In this document: in pieces, positions 52,995 through 64,000 of the stretch
Layout of the letters: every line of letters begins with the position of its first letter
How positions within the stretch are numbered: the stretch's first letter is position 1
From: Pararhizobium_B sp963760965
Lineage (GTDB): Bacteria > Pseudomonadota > Alphaproteobacteria > Rhizobiales > Rhizobiaceae
Reading direction: 5' to 3'
Assembly (NCBI GenBank): GCA_963760965.1
Contig: CAVXEW010000009.1
Span: 62,001 to 126,000, forward strand
DNA: 64,000 bases
The notes under the pieces: generated by a model
The model's database searches: none
What the model was told of the DNA's origin: nothing
What the model saw: only the letters and a program-made list of their open reading frames with translations
Translations under genes and position numbers: made by a program

Positions 52995-54371
52995 TCAGGC
53001 AGCGGCGCTGACGACTCGGTTGCGGCCTTCCTTCTTGGCCTCATAAAGTGCCTCGTCGGCGCGTTTGACCAGGTTCTCGGTGGTATCGCCAAGGCCAATC
53101 AGCGTCGAAATGCCGAACGACGCCGTAACGGCGATCCTCCTGCCATCCGAATGCACCCTGAACGGATCGGACCCAACCGCCTCGCGCAGTCGCTCTGCGA
53201 CACGCACCGCCACTTCGGTGGGTGTGTCCGGCATGACGACGACGAATTCCTCCCCGCCGTAGCGGCACGCGAGGTCGGCTCCGCGCACTGCCGCGCGGAT
53301 CCGCTTCGCAAAGCCCCGAAGGATATCGTCGCCTGCGTCGTGACCATACGTGTCGTTGATCGCCTTGAACCGGTCTATGTCCATCATGCACAGCGACAGC
53401 GGGCGACCTCGGGCGTTGGCGCGGTCGACGAGCACGCCGAGATGGCTGTCCAGGTAGTGCCGGTTGTGCAGACCGGTCAGCCCGTCGGTCACCGCCATTT
53501 CCATCGTCTGGCGCACGCCCGCCCGCAGCCGATCATTGTAGCGTTTGCGCCGGATCTGCGTCGTGGCCCGCGCAAGCAGCTCGTTGGGATCCACTGGCCG
53601 CAGGATGTAGTCGTTGACGCCCAGCTCCAGCGCGCGTCGAATCGTTTCGTCCTCGCTGGGCTCGCAGGAAAGCAGGATCGGAATGAACCGGGTTCTGTCC
53701 AGAGAACGCAACTGTGCGCAAAGGCGCAGCGGGTCGTGCCCGGCAAGGTTCGTGCTGATGATGACGAGATCGTAATCGTTGTCGGCGGCTTCGAAGAGAG
53801 CCGTCTGCGGATCGCCGGTCGAAACCGTGTGCGCCATCGGCTCGAGCGTGCGGGCGATACGATCCCGCGAGTTCGGCCGTGCATCGACGACCAGGACCTC
53901 GCCATCGGCGATCGCCGCGCGCGGGTCCCCCGGGGGTACGATCTCGTCCGCCGCGACAGCCTGCGCCGTGCGGGCGCGCATGCGCAACTCGTCGTCCAGC
54001 GACTTCAGCCGCAGGAGGCTCCTCACGCGCGCCATCAACTGCAGGTCGTTGACCGGCTTGGTCAGGAAGTCGTCCGCTCCGGCTTCCAGTCCACGGATCC
54101 GGTCTTCCCGCCCGTCGAGAGCGGTGACCATGACCACCGGTATGTGAGTCGTTGCAGGATTCGCCTTCAGCCTCTCGCAGACCTCGAAACCGTCCATTCC
54201 CGGCATCATGATGTCGAGGAGCACCAGGTCGACGGGAAAATGATTGCAGACCGACAGCGCCGACTCGCCGTCACCGGCGGTCAGAACCTCGAAATACTCC
54301 GCCAGCAGCCTCGTCTCGAGCAGCTTCACGTTGGCGGGAATGTCGTCGACGACCAGGATGCGGGCAGTCAT
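52995..54371 (-). CDS. pleD: Response regulator / diguanylate cyclase PleD
   Basis: 458-aa PleD: receiver domain 1 with DD (about residues 9-10), phospho-Asp in LVLLDIMMPGMDGF and KPVNDL; a degenerate receiver 2 adaptor; and a GGEEF cyclase domain (YGGEEFVV) with the inhibitory I-site RGAD five residues ahead. It makes c-di-GMP when phosphorylated, promoting sessile growth and cell-cycle steps in alphaproteobacteria. divK is directly upstream (4-bp gap), the typical operon. A PilZ receptor is encoded at 10.9 kb. Confidence 0.97.
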   Translation of the reverse strand: MTARILVVDDIPANVKLLETRLLAEYFEVLTAGDGESALSVCNHFPVDLVLLDIMMPGMDGFEVCERLKANPATTHIPVVMVTALDGREDRIRGLEAGADDFLTKPVNDLQLMARVRSLLRLKSLDDELRMRARTAQAVAADEIVPPGDPRAAIADGEVLVVDARPNSRDRIARTLEPMAHTVSTGDPQTALFEAADNDYDLVIISTNLAGHDPLRLCAQLRSLDRTRFIPILLSCEPSEDETIRRALELGVNDYILRPVDPNELLARATTQIRRKRYNDRLRAGVRQTMEMAVTDGLTGLHNRHYLDSHLGVLVDRANARGRPLSLCMMDIDRFKAINDTYGHDAGDDILRGFAKRIRAAVRGADLACRYGGEEFVVVMPDTPTEVAVRVAERLREAVGSDPFRVHSDGRRIAVTASFGISTLIGLGDTTENLVKRADEALYEAKKEGRNRVVSAAA

Positions 54372-54375
54372 GGCC

Positions 54376-54747
54376 TCATGCCTCGCCGAGATAGGTCTTG
54401 ATGGTCTCGATGAACTTCGGAACCGAGATCGGCTTCGAAATGTAGGCTTCGCATCCCCCCTGCCGTATGCGCTCCTCGTCGCCCTTCATGGCGAAGGCCG
54501 TAACGGCGATGACAGGTATCGGATGCAGCTCGTCGTCCTCCTTCAGCCATTTGGTTACCTCGAGGCCCGACACTTCGGGCAGCTGGATGTCCATCAGGAT
54601 GAGATCCGGGCGGTGCTTGCGGGCAAGGTCCAGCGCCTCCATGCCGTTCCGGGTGCGAATCGTCTCGTAGCCGGAGGCCTCGATGAGATCGCGAAAGAGC
54701 TTCATGTTGAGCTCGTTGTCTTCGACTATCATTACGCGTTTCGGCAT
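54376..54747 (-). CDS. divK: Cell-cycle response regulator DivK
   Basis: 123-aa single-domain receiver: VMIVEDNELNMKLFRDLIEA with acidic pocket, LILMDIQLPEVSGLEV with phospho-Asp, and SKPISVPKF with the Lys. It links DivJ/PleC phosphorelays with CtrA control. It is nearly identical in pattern to rhizobial DivK. ATG 54747 is used; ATG 54777 would extend it with no support. First gene of divK-pleD. Confidence 0.97.
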   Translation of the reverse strand: MPKRVMIVEDNELNMKLFRDLIEASGYETIRTRNGMEALDLARKHRPDLILMDIQLPEVSGLEVTKWLKEDDELHPIPVIAVTAFAMKGDEERIRQGGCEAYISKPISVPKFIETIKTYLGEA

Positions 54748-54845
54748 GGATGCACTCGCGGCTGCGCGGATTTGCACTGGATCGCGTCAATCCCACCTCG
54801 TGGGCGCAATCTCGGATATTTCATCACCTTGCTCATTGATCCTAG

Positions 54846-54873
54846 CGTAATATTGTTGAAGAAACCGTAATAT
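54846..54873. promoter_or_regulatory. Direct repeat between divK and the DUF3572 gene
   Basis: CGTAATAT occurs twice, at 54846-54853 and 54866-54873, with a 20-bp offset (two helical turns) in the divergent intergenic region. Spacing suits cooperative binding of a dimeric regulator such as a response regulator. Not a known motif to me. Confidence 0.4.
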
Positions 54874-54914
54874 CCGGCGGCGGAGATTCCAGGGAACCGG
54901 AGCGGGGAAGCGTC

Positions 54915-55187
54915 ATGTCCGAAGCCGAGGAAACAGCAGTTGCGGTCCTGCAATGGCTCGCCGGCCAGCCCGACCTGATGTCGCGCTTCCTTTCGCTTTC
55001 CGGCCTGACGGTCGAAGGGCTCCGAAAGGCGAGCACCGAGCCCGGCTTCTTCGGCGGCCTGCTGGCATTCTTCATGAACCACGAGCCGACGTTGATGGCC
55101 TTCTGCGCCGATACTGGTACCCGGCCCGAACAGGTGGCCGCCGCCTATCGCTCCCTTGCCGGCGACGCCTACGACCCAAGCATCTGA
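54915..55187 (+). CDS. DUF3572 protein
   Basis: 90-aa small soluble helical protein: VLQWLAGQPDLMSRFLSLSG ... GFFGGLLAFFMNHEPTLMAF, which is a DUF3572 pattern. Function unknown; it is a typical neighbour of divK and dinB in rhizobia. GGGGAAG lies before the ATG. Divergent from divK. Confidence 0.88.
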   Translation: MSEAEETAVAVLQWLAGQPDLMSRFLSLSGLTVEGLRKASTEPGFFGGLLAFFMNHEPTLMAFCADTGTRPEQVAAAYRSLAGDAYDPSI

Positions 55188-55274
55188 TGCAATCTGCACA
55201 ATCTTCCTTTCTGCGCTTCTTGTGGGGCGAAAGCTTAGAGACTATCGTCGCGATGTTCAATTTTTGTTCCAGAG

Positions 55275-56591
55275 ATGCCCACCGACGCCCTTCCCCGCCC
55301 CGGCTTTTGCCGCGACTGCCTCGAGCCACAGCCGCGCAATGGCCGCAGGTGCGGCAACTGCGGCAGTCCCCGCCTCCTGCACCATGCCGAACTGCATGAC
55401 CTCGCGATAGCGCATATCGACTGCGACGCCTTCTACGCTTCCGTGGAGAAACGCGACCGCCCGGAACTGCGCGACAGGCCGGTCATCATCGGCGGCGGCC
55501 GGCGCGGCGTCGTATCGACCGCGTGCTATGTCGCGCGAATCAGTGGCGTCAGATCCGCAATGCCGATGTTCAAGGCCCTCGAGGCCTGTCCCGACGCTGT
55601 CGTGATTCGGCCCGACATGGAGAAATATGCGCGCGTCGGCAGGCAGATACGCGCGCTCATGCAGGAACTCACCCCGCTTGTCCAGCCGATGTCGATCGAC
55701 GAGGCGCTTCTCGACCTGACGGGCACCGAACGGCTGCACCGCGACAGCCCTGCCCGCACCCTGGCAAGGTTCGCCCGCCGCGTCGAGAGCGAAGTCGGCA
55801 TCACGCTTTCCGTCGGACTTTCCTATTGCGCGTTCCTCGCCAAGGTCGCCTCGGATCTCGACAAGCCGCGCGGCTTTTCCGTCATCGGCGAGGCGGAGGC
55901 GATCTCCTTCCTTTCCGGCAAGCCCGTCACGCTCATCTGGGGCGTCGGCAAGGCCTTCGCCGCCACCCTCGAACGGGACGGGATCCGCACGATCGGCCAG
56001 CTCCAGGCGATGGAGGAAGGCGATCTGATGCGCCGCTACGGGAGCATGGGCCAGCGCCTCTACCGCCTGTCGCGCGGCATGGACGCCAGACGAATCACCC
56101 CGGACACGGAAGCAAAGAGCATTTCGGCCGAAACCACCTTCAATTCCGACCTGTCGTCGGCGGAGGATCTGGTGCCGGTGCTACGGCGGCTTTCCGAAAA
56201 GGTCGCCGCCAGACTGAAGGCCAAGGGAATGGCCGGGCATACGGTCGTGCTGAAACTCAAGACGGGAGACTTCCGGCTCCGCACCCGCAACCGGCACCTC
56301 GAAGACCCGACGCACCTCGCGGACCGCATCTTCCGCACGGGGCTCGCGCTACTCGAGCGCGAACTCGACGGCACCAGGTTCCGTCTCCTCGGCATAGGCG
56401 TCTCGGAGCTCTGCGACGACCATCGCGCAGATCCGCCGGACTTTCTCGACCCGCAGGCGATGCGACGTGCCCACGCAGAGAGTGCGGTGGACCTGATCCG
56501 CGCAAGGTTCGGCGGCAGCAGCGTCGAGACCGGCTACACGTTCAGTCCCGCCGCGGGCCGCAAGCCGGAAAAAACACCTCCGGATCGGTAG
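55275..56591 (+). CDS. dinB: DNA polymerase IV with N-terminal zinc-ribbon-like extension
   Basis: 438-aa Y-family polymerase for translesion synthesis. The palm carboxylates lie in HIDCDAFYASVE and MSIDEALLD, and a little-finger domain follows. The N-terminal 40 residues carry two CxxC pairs (CRDC and CGNC), an extension absent from Escherichia coli DinB but, as I recall, common in alphaproteobacterial ones; it may bind zinc or a partner. No canonical beta-clamp peptide is obvious at the C-terminus. It is convergent with dnaE, 43 bp apart. Confidence 0.92.
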   Translation: MPTDALPRPGFCRDCLEPQPRNGRRCGNCGSPRLLHHAELHDLAIAHIDCDAFYASVEKRDRPELRDRPVIIGGGRRGVVSTACYVARISGVRSAMPMFKALEACPDAVVIRPDMEKYARVGRQIRALMQELTPLVQPMSIDEALLDLTGTERLHRDSPARTLARFARRVESEVGITLSVGLSYCAFLAKVASDLDKPRGFSVIGEAEAISFLSGKPVTLIWGVGKAFAATLERDGIRTIGQLQAMEEGDLMRRYGSMGQRLYRLSRGMDARRITPDTEAKSISAETTFNSDLSSAEDLVPVLRRLSEKVAARLKAKGMAGHTVVLKLKTGDFRLRTRNRHLEDPTHLADRIFRTGLALLERELDGTRFRLLGIGVSELCDDHRADPPDFLDPQAMRRAHAESAVDLIRARFGGSSVETGYTFSPAAGRKPEKTPPDR

Positions 56592-56617
56592 GCGATATTC
56601 CTCCCGCGCCCGCGACT

Positions 56618-56634
56618 GCCGGCAATCCGCCGGC
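56618..56634. terminator. Small hairpin between dinB and dnaE
   Basis: GCCGGC repeated with a 5-base spacer; each copy is self-complementary so they can pair. It lies just before the dnaE stop in the convergent gap. No T tract. Confidence 0.35.
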
Positions 56635-60111
<3,477 letters not shown>

Positions 60112-60314
60112 TCCAGGTCGCCCCGTCTCTCGATGAAGTGGAATCGACGCCGAGTTTCCCGCGGCCGGACGGCGGAGTCTACAATGCTCTACGAATTCGC
60201 AGTGGAAATGAAAATTTGCGATCCGGCCGCTTCGAGGCGGCGGTGCGGCCGGATCGCTCGGGCATGCGCGATCGGGGGAAGATCGGACAGCCGGACAGTA
60301 TCAGGCAGGCCTGC
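60112..60314. other. Intergenic region upstream of dnaE
   Basis: About 200 bp between dnaE and the small peptide gene. It holds the strong hairpin described separately and otherwise AT-moderate sequence (60180-60217) where a dnaE promoter could lie; no clear -35/-10 pair was found. Confidence 0.3.
60218..60257 (-). terminator. Terminator downstream of the 28-aa peptide gene
   Basis: A perfect 13-bp stem, GCGATCCGGCCGC (60218-60230) and GCGGCCGGATCGC (60245-60257). Read on the minus strand it is followed by AAATTTTCATTT, giving a U-rich end. It lies 57 bp after the stop codon of the peptide ORF and ahead of dnaE. Confidence 0.7.
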
Positions 60315-60401
60315 TCACAGCGACATCGCGAGGACACCAAGACTGCCGAGAAAGATCGACATCGTTGCCAGGGCGGCGAAGTCGCGTACCAGGTTCATCA
60401 T
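60315..60401 (-). CDS. 28-residue hydrophobic peptide (predicted small membrane protein)
   Basis: 28-codon ORF starting ATG ATG AAC (60401 or 60398) and ending TGA. The peptide begins MMNLVRDFAALATMSIFLGS and ends LGVLAMSL; it has a charged RD pair and one hydrophobic helix, consistent with an inner-membrane microprotein. A near-perfect Shine-Dalgarno, CCGGAGG, is located seven bases before the first ATG, and a strong terminator follows. Function unknown. Too short for usual gene callers. Conservation could not be tested here. Confidence 0.6.
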   Translation of the reverse strand: MMNLVRDFAALATMSIFLGSLGVLAMSL

Positions 60402-60521
60402 GGTGGTTCCTCCGGTTGATCATCGTATGAACCCTTTATGTTCGTTTTTTGTTCTCATGTCAATTTCCGAAATGCGACATACCTAATGAAATCTTGACGA
60501 GCGCGGCCGCGTGCCCGGGAC

Positions 60522-61214
60522 TCAGAAATCGATGATGCGATTGTCCTGGAGTGTGACCCGGCGGTCCATCCGGGCTGCGATCTCGTGGTTGTGAGTCGCG
60601 ATCAGGGCGGCCAGCCCGGACTGTCGCACGAGAGCTTCCAGTGCCTCGAACACATAGCCGGCGGTCTCCGGGTCGAGATTGCCCGTCGGCTCGTCTGCAA
60701 GGAGGACGATCGGAGCGTTGGCGACGGCGCGTGCGATCGCAACGCGCTGCTGTTCGCCGCCGGAAAGTTCCGCCGGGCGGTGTTCGCCGCGATGGCCGAT
60801 GCGCATGTAGTCGAGCAGTTGCGCGGCGCGGACCCTGGCCTCTTCCGGCGACAGGCCGCCGATCATCTGCGGCATCATGATGTTCTCGATTGCGGTGAAC
60901 TCGGGCAGCAGGTGATGAAACTGGTAGACGAAGCCGATCTCGGAGCGCCGTATCGCGGTCCGACGCGCGTCCGGCAGCGTGCCGCAGGCTTCCCCCGCGA
61001 CGTAGACCTCGCCGGTATCGGGCCGTTCCAGCAGCCCGGCCAGATGCAGCAGGGTCGACTTGCCCGCCCCCGACGGGGCGACCAGCGCCACCGTCTCGCC
61101 GCTCCTGAGAGAGAAGTTCGCGCCCTTGAGAATGACGAGTTCCTCGGCGCCCTGGCTGTAGTGGCGACCGACATTGTCGAGTTGCAGGACCGTCCGGGAC
61201 GTCGAAGTTTCCAA
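60522..61214 (-). CDS. lolD: Lipoprotein-releasing ABC transporter ATPase LolD
   Basis: 230-aa ABC ATPase of the Lol system that frees lipoproteins from the inner membrane for outer-membrane delivery. Walker A is APSGAGKST, the signature LSGGEQQR, Walker B IVLLADEPTGNLD, and the switch His is in ATHNHE. The start is TTG 61214, after GGGGCGG; no ATG is in a suitable place. It begins 9 bp after the lolC stop, so it is cotranscribed. Confidence 0.94.
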   Translation of the reverse strand: METSTSRTVLQLDNVGRHYSQGAEELVILKGANFSLRSGETVALVAPSGAGKSTLLHLAGLLERPDTGEVYVAGEACGTLPDARRTAIRRSEIGFVYQFHHLLPEFTAIENIMMPQMIGGLSPEEARVRAAQLLDYMRIGHRGEHRPAELSGGEQQRVAIARAVANAPIVLLADEPTGNLDPETAGYVFEALEALVRQSGLAALIATHNHEIAARMDRRVTLQDNRIIDF

Positions 61215-61223
61215 GGCCGCCCC

Positions 61224-62534
61224 CTATTCGTAGCGCAGCGCCTGCACCGGATCGAGCCGCGAGGCTCGCCAGGCAGGAAAGAGCGTGGCGATGAACGAAA
61301 GCGCAAGAGCCATCACGATCACGGAGGCCGTCTCGCCGAGGTCCATCTTCGCGGGCAGCTTGCTCAGGAAGTAGAGTTCCGGATTGAACAGCGTGACGCC
61401 GAGCACCCAGGACAGGAACTCCCGGATCCTCTCCACGTTCAGGCAGACGAGCACGCCAAGCGCGAAGCCTGCAAGCGTACCGGCGGTGCCGATCGAGGCC
61501 CCGGTCATGAAGAAGATGCGCATGACGGCGCCCGACGTCGCCCCCATGGTGCGCAGGATGGCGATGTCGCTCCCCTTGTCCTTCACCAGCATGATCAGCC
61601 CCGAGACGATGTTGAGTGCCGCGACGAGCACGATCAGCATCAGGATCATGAACATGACGTTGCGCTCCACCTGCAACGCCGAGAAGAAGGTCTCGTTCCG
61701 CTGCCGCCAGTCGGTGATGTAGACCTGCCTGCCGGCAGCCTTCTCGAGCTTCGGCCGAAGTTCGTCCACGTTGTCCGGATTGTCGACGTAAAGCTCGATC
61801 GACTGCACGAGCCCGTCCGAGTTGAAATAGAGCTGCGCCTGGCTGAGCGGCATGAAGATGATCGAAGAGTCGTACTCCGACATTCCGACCGAGAATATGC
61901 CCGAAACCTTGTAGGACTTTACCCGCGGAGTAACGCCGAGCGGCGTCACGTCGCCCTCGGGGGAAATGAGCTTGATCTCGTCGCCAACGCCGACACCGAG
62001 ATTTTGCGCCATGCGTGAGCCGATCAGCACGCCATCGCCCGCGGCGAACGAAACGAGGTTGCCGCCCTTGATGTTGTCCGAGACGAGCTTCAGCTTCGAG
62101 AGGTCATCGGGCGAAACACCCCGCACCAGGGCACCGGTGCCCGCCCCCGCCGCGCCCGAGGCCAGCGTCTGGCCCTCCACAAGCGGGATCGCCAGCCTTA
62201 CGCCATGGACGTCCTGAAGCCGCTTGGCAAGTTTCTTGTAGTCGTGGAAGGGGCCATCCATGGGCTGTACGATCATGTGCCCGTTGATGCCGAGGATCCG
62301 CGTTACGAGTTCGACGCGAAAGCCGTTCATCACTGCCATCACGATGATCAGCGTCGCCACGCCGAGCATGATCCCGACGAAGGAGAAGCCGGCGATGACG
62401 GATATGTAGGCTTCCTTGCGACGTGCCCTGAGATAGCGCCACGCAACCATCCGCTCGAACGCGGAGAACGGTCCCGCCGGCCTCGGCAGCCGGGCAGCGC
62501 GCGCCGTCTCGGCCGCTTCGGTCTCCACGCTCAT
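61224..62534 (-). CDS. lolC: Lipoprotein-releasing ABC transporter permease (LolC/LolE-type)
   Basis: 436-aa inner-membrane permease with four helices: one near residue 45 (ISVIAGFSFVGIMLGVATL), a large periplasmic domain, then three C-terminal helices (NVMFMILMLIVLVAALNIVSGL and two more). The single LolC/E gene pairs with lolD; alphaproteobacteria commonly have one LolC/E-like permease. ATG 62534 has GAGGAAG six bases upstream; ATG 62555 is less likely. The proS stop is 23 bp upstream. Confidence 0.93.
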   Translation of the reverse strand: MSVETEAAETARAARLPRPAGPFSAFERMVAWRYLRARRKEAYISVIAGFSFVGIMLGVATLIIVMAVMNGFRVELVTRILGINGHMIVQPMDGPFHDYKKLAKRLQDVHGVRLAIPLVEGQTLASGAAGAGTGALVRGVSPDDLSKLKLVSDNIKGGNLVSFAAGDGVLIGSRMAQNLGVGVGDEIKLISPEGDVTPLGVTPRVKSYKVSGIFSVGMSEYDSSIIFMPLSQAQLYFNSDGLVQSIELYVDNPDNVDELRPKLEKAAGRQVYITDWRQRNETFFSALQVERNVMFMILMLIVLVAALNIVSGLIMLVKDKGSDIAILRTMGATSGAVMRIFFMTGASIGTAGTLAGFALGVLVCLNVERIREFLSWVLGVTLFNPELYFLSKLPAKMDLGETASVIVMALALSFIATLFPAWRASRLDPVQALRYE

Positions 62535-62557
62535 TGCGTCTTCCTCGTCAGGCACCC

Positions 62558-63889
62558 TCAGCGGCCGTTCGTCAGCCGGTTGATGGCCGCGTCGATCGAC
62601 ACGGTCGTCCGCTCGCCGCTCCGGCGGTCCTTGATCTCGACCTCGCCGCCGGCGACCGAACGCGGGCCGACGATAACCTGAGTCGGGATGCCGACGAGGT
62701 CCGCAGTTGCAAATTTCGCACCCGCGCGGTCGTCCCTGTCGTCGTAGAGCACCTCGACGCCCGCATTCTCCAATGCGCCGTAGATCTTCTCGCAGGCGGC
62801 GTCGCAGGCAGCATCACCCGCCTTCATGGTGATGAGCATCACATGGAAGGGCGCGATGCTTTCCGGCCAGATGATCCCGCCCTCGTCATGCGAGGCCTCG
62901 ATGATCGCCGGCACGAGCCGGGTGGGACCGATGCCATACGAGCCCATGTGCACCGCGTGGTCCCTGCCGTCCGGTCCCGTGACGGTCGCCTTCATGGGAT
63001 CGGAATACTTGGTTCCGAAATAGAAGATGTGGCCGACCTCGATGCCGCGCGCCGATACGCGATCCGGTTCCGCCACTTCCGTCTTGTACCGGTCGGCTTC
63101 GTGCATGTCCGAGGTCGCCGCATAGAGCGACGTCCACTTCGCGACGATCGATTTCAGCCCGGATGCATCGTCGAAGTCGACGTCCGCGCCGGGGATGCCG
63201 AAATCGAGATAGTCGCGATGACAGAAGACCTCCGACTCCCCCGTCTCGGCAAGGATGATGAACTCGTGGCTGAGATTGCCTCCGATCGGTCCGGTCTCGG
63301 CGCGCATCGGGATGGACTTGAGGCCCATGCGCGAGAAGGTCCGCAGATAGGCCACGAACATCTTGTGATAGGAGTGCTCCGCTCCCGCGTGGTCGAGATC
63401 GAAGGAATAGGCGTCCTTCATGATGAACTCTCGCGAGCGCATCGTGCCGAAACGCGGCCGGATCTCGTCGCGGAACTTGTGCTGGATGTGATAGAGGTTC
63501 AGCGGCAGGTCCCGGTATGACCGAACATAGGCCCGGAAGATGTCCGTGATCATCTCTTCGTTCGTCGGCCCGTAAAGCATCGGACGCTCCTGCCGGTCGT
63601 CGATGCGCAGCATCTCCTTGCCGTATGCGTCGTAGCGCCCGCTCTCCATCCAGAGCTCCGCCGGCTGGATCGTCGGCATCAGGACCTCGATCGCGCCCGT
63701 CCGGTCCTGCTCCTCGCGGATGATGCGATTGACCTTGTCCAGCACCCTCTTGCCAAGCGGAAGCCACGAATAGATGCCGGCGGCCTGCTGGCGGATCATG
63801 CCGGCCCTAAGCATGAGCCGGTGGGAGACGATTTCCGCCTCCTTGGGATTCTCTTTCAGAATAGGCAGGAAGTATCGGGAAAGGCGCAT
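62558..63889 (-). CDS. proS: Proline--tRNA ligase (short bacterial type)
   Basis: 443-aa class II prolyl-tRNA synthetase. Motifs: GIYSWLPLGKRVLDKV, RPMLYGPTNEEMITDIF (motif 2 region), KFRDEIRPRFGTMRSREFIMKD, and the C-terminal anticodon domain. It lacks the long editing insertion found in Escherichia coli ProRS, as expected for the alphaproteobacterial form. ATG 63889 (MRLSRYFLPI) fits relatives; ATG 63931 is upstream with no support. The gene order proS-lolC-lolD is conserved in rhizobia. The 111 bp before it runs to the window edge. Confidence 0.96.
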   Translation of the reverse strand: MRLSRYFLPILKENPKEAEIVSHRLMLRAGMIRQQAAGIYSWLPLGKRVLDKVNRIIREEQDRTGAIEVLMPTIQPAELWMESGRYDAYGKEMLRIDDRQERPMLYGPTNEEMITDIFRAYVRSYRDLPLNLYHIQHKFRDEIRPRFGTMRSREFIMKDAYSFDLDHAGAEHSYHKMFVAYLRTFSRMGLKSIPMRAETGPIGGNLSHEFIILAETGESEVFCHRDYLDFGIPGADVDFDDASGLKSIVAKWTSLYAATSDMHEADRYKTEVAEPDRVSARGIEVGHIFYFGTKYSDPMKATVTGPDGRDHAVHMGSYGIGPTRLVPAIIEASHDEGGIIWPESIAPFHVMLITMKAGDAACDAACEKIYGALENAGVEVLYDDRDDRAGAKFATADLVGIPTQVIVGPRSVAGGEVEIKDRRSGERTTVSIDAAINRLTNGR

Positions 63890-64000
63890 GAATCGATCCG
63901 GAATTGGTGACGTCCGAAGAAACGGAATCACAGGACGCGCGAAGTCGCTGAGCGCAGTTCATAGACGCTTCAAGCGCCAAAGAAAACCCGGCGTCCGCTC

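Overview
The window is a dense, GC-rich chromosomal segment with housekeeping genes on both strands, short intergenic gaps and many 1-10 bp start/stop overlaps. Gene content and order point to an alphaproteobacterium of the Hyphomicrobiales (Rhizobiales): an NDUFA12-type complex I subunit, DivK and PleD side by side, BTLCP, DUF2155 and DUF983 proteins, a prolyl-tRNA synthetase of the short type, and the run rne - aat - gat - pyrBC - plsY - dprA - topA - rnr - pleD/divK - dinB - dnaE - lolDC - proS, which from memory resembles Sinorhizobium and Mesorhizobium chromosomes. The genus cannot be fixed from the sequence alone. I saw no tRNA, rRNA, insertion sequence, prophage or CRISPR array.

Layout. 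1-3.0 kb: the end of a CitE/malyl-CoA lyase-like gene, a flavin reductase plus nitroreductase pair, and an exported protein made of repeats. 3.0-9.9 kb: thrS, yidD, a NifU/IscU-like scaffold, then divergently folE, hisI and a patatin-like phospholipase, facing a CBS protein and a rhomboid protease. 10-12.4 kb: PAS, tandem PilZ and secreted transglutaminase-like proteins. 12.4-21.2 kb: prfB with its programmed frameshift, PBP1A, a cell-wall amidase and, divergently, RNase E. 21.2-27.5 kb: an aminotransferase, an M48 peptidase with TPR-like repeats, a DsbA-like thioredoxin, accB, accC and aat. 27.6-32.1 kb: an OmpA-type envelope protein, DUF2155, NDUFA12, a GNAT enzyme and two small single-helix membrane proteins. 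32.1-38.5 kb: gatB, and gatC-gatA-GNAT-small protein, UPF0173 hydrolase, ruvX. 38.8-43.9 kb: a frameshifted AEC transporter, an AidB-like acyl-CoA dehydrogenase, and pyrB overlapping a dihydroorotase homolog that has lost its metal ligands. 44-52.7 kb: plsY, dprA, topA, rnr, DUF983, NUDIX and rpmG. 53-64 kb: pleD-divK, DUF3572, dinB, dnaE, a previously untracked 28-residue membrane peptide, lolD-lolC and proS.

Together the genes cover translation (thrS, prfB, gatCAB, rpmG, proS), RNA decay (rne, rnr), DNA replication and topology (dnaE, dinB, topA, dprA, ruvX), envelope building (mrcA, amiC, lolCD, plsY, OmpA) and c-di-GMP/cell-cycle signalling (pleD, divK, PilZ).

No large new system stands out. 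The less ordinary signals are small: a structured leader and a dyad in the folE promoter, a perfect hairpin burying the ribosome-binding site of the BTLCP gene, a 28-aa membrane peptide with strong SD and terminator, a structured accBC leader where aroQ is missing, an 8-bp direct repeat upstream of divK, a non-catalytic PyrC, a scaffold protein lacking its third cysteine, and a broken AEC transporter.
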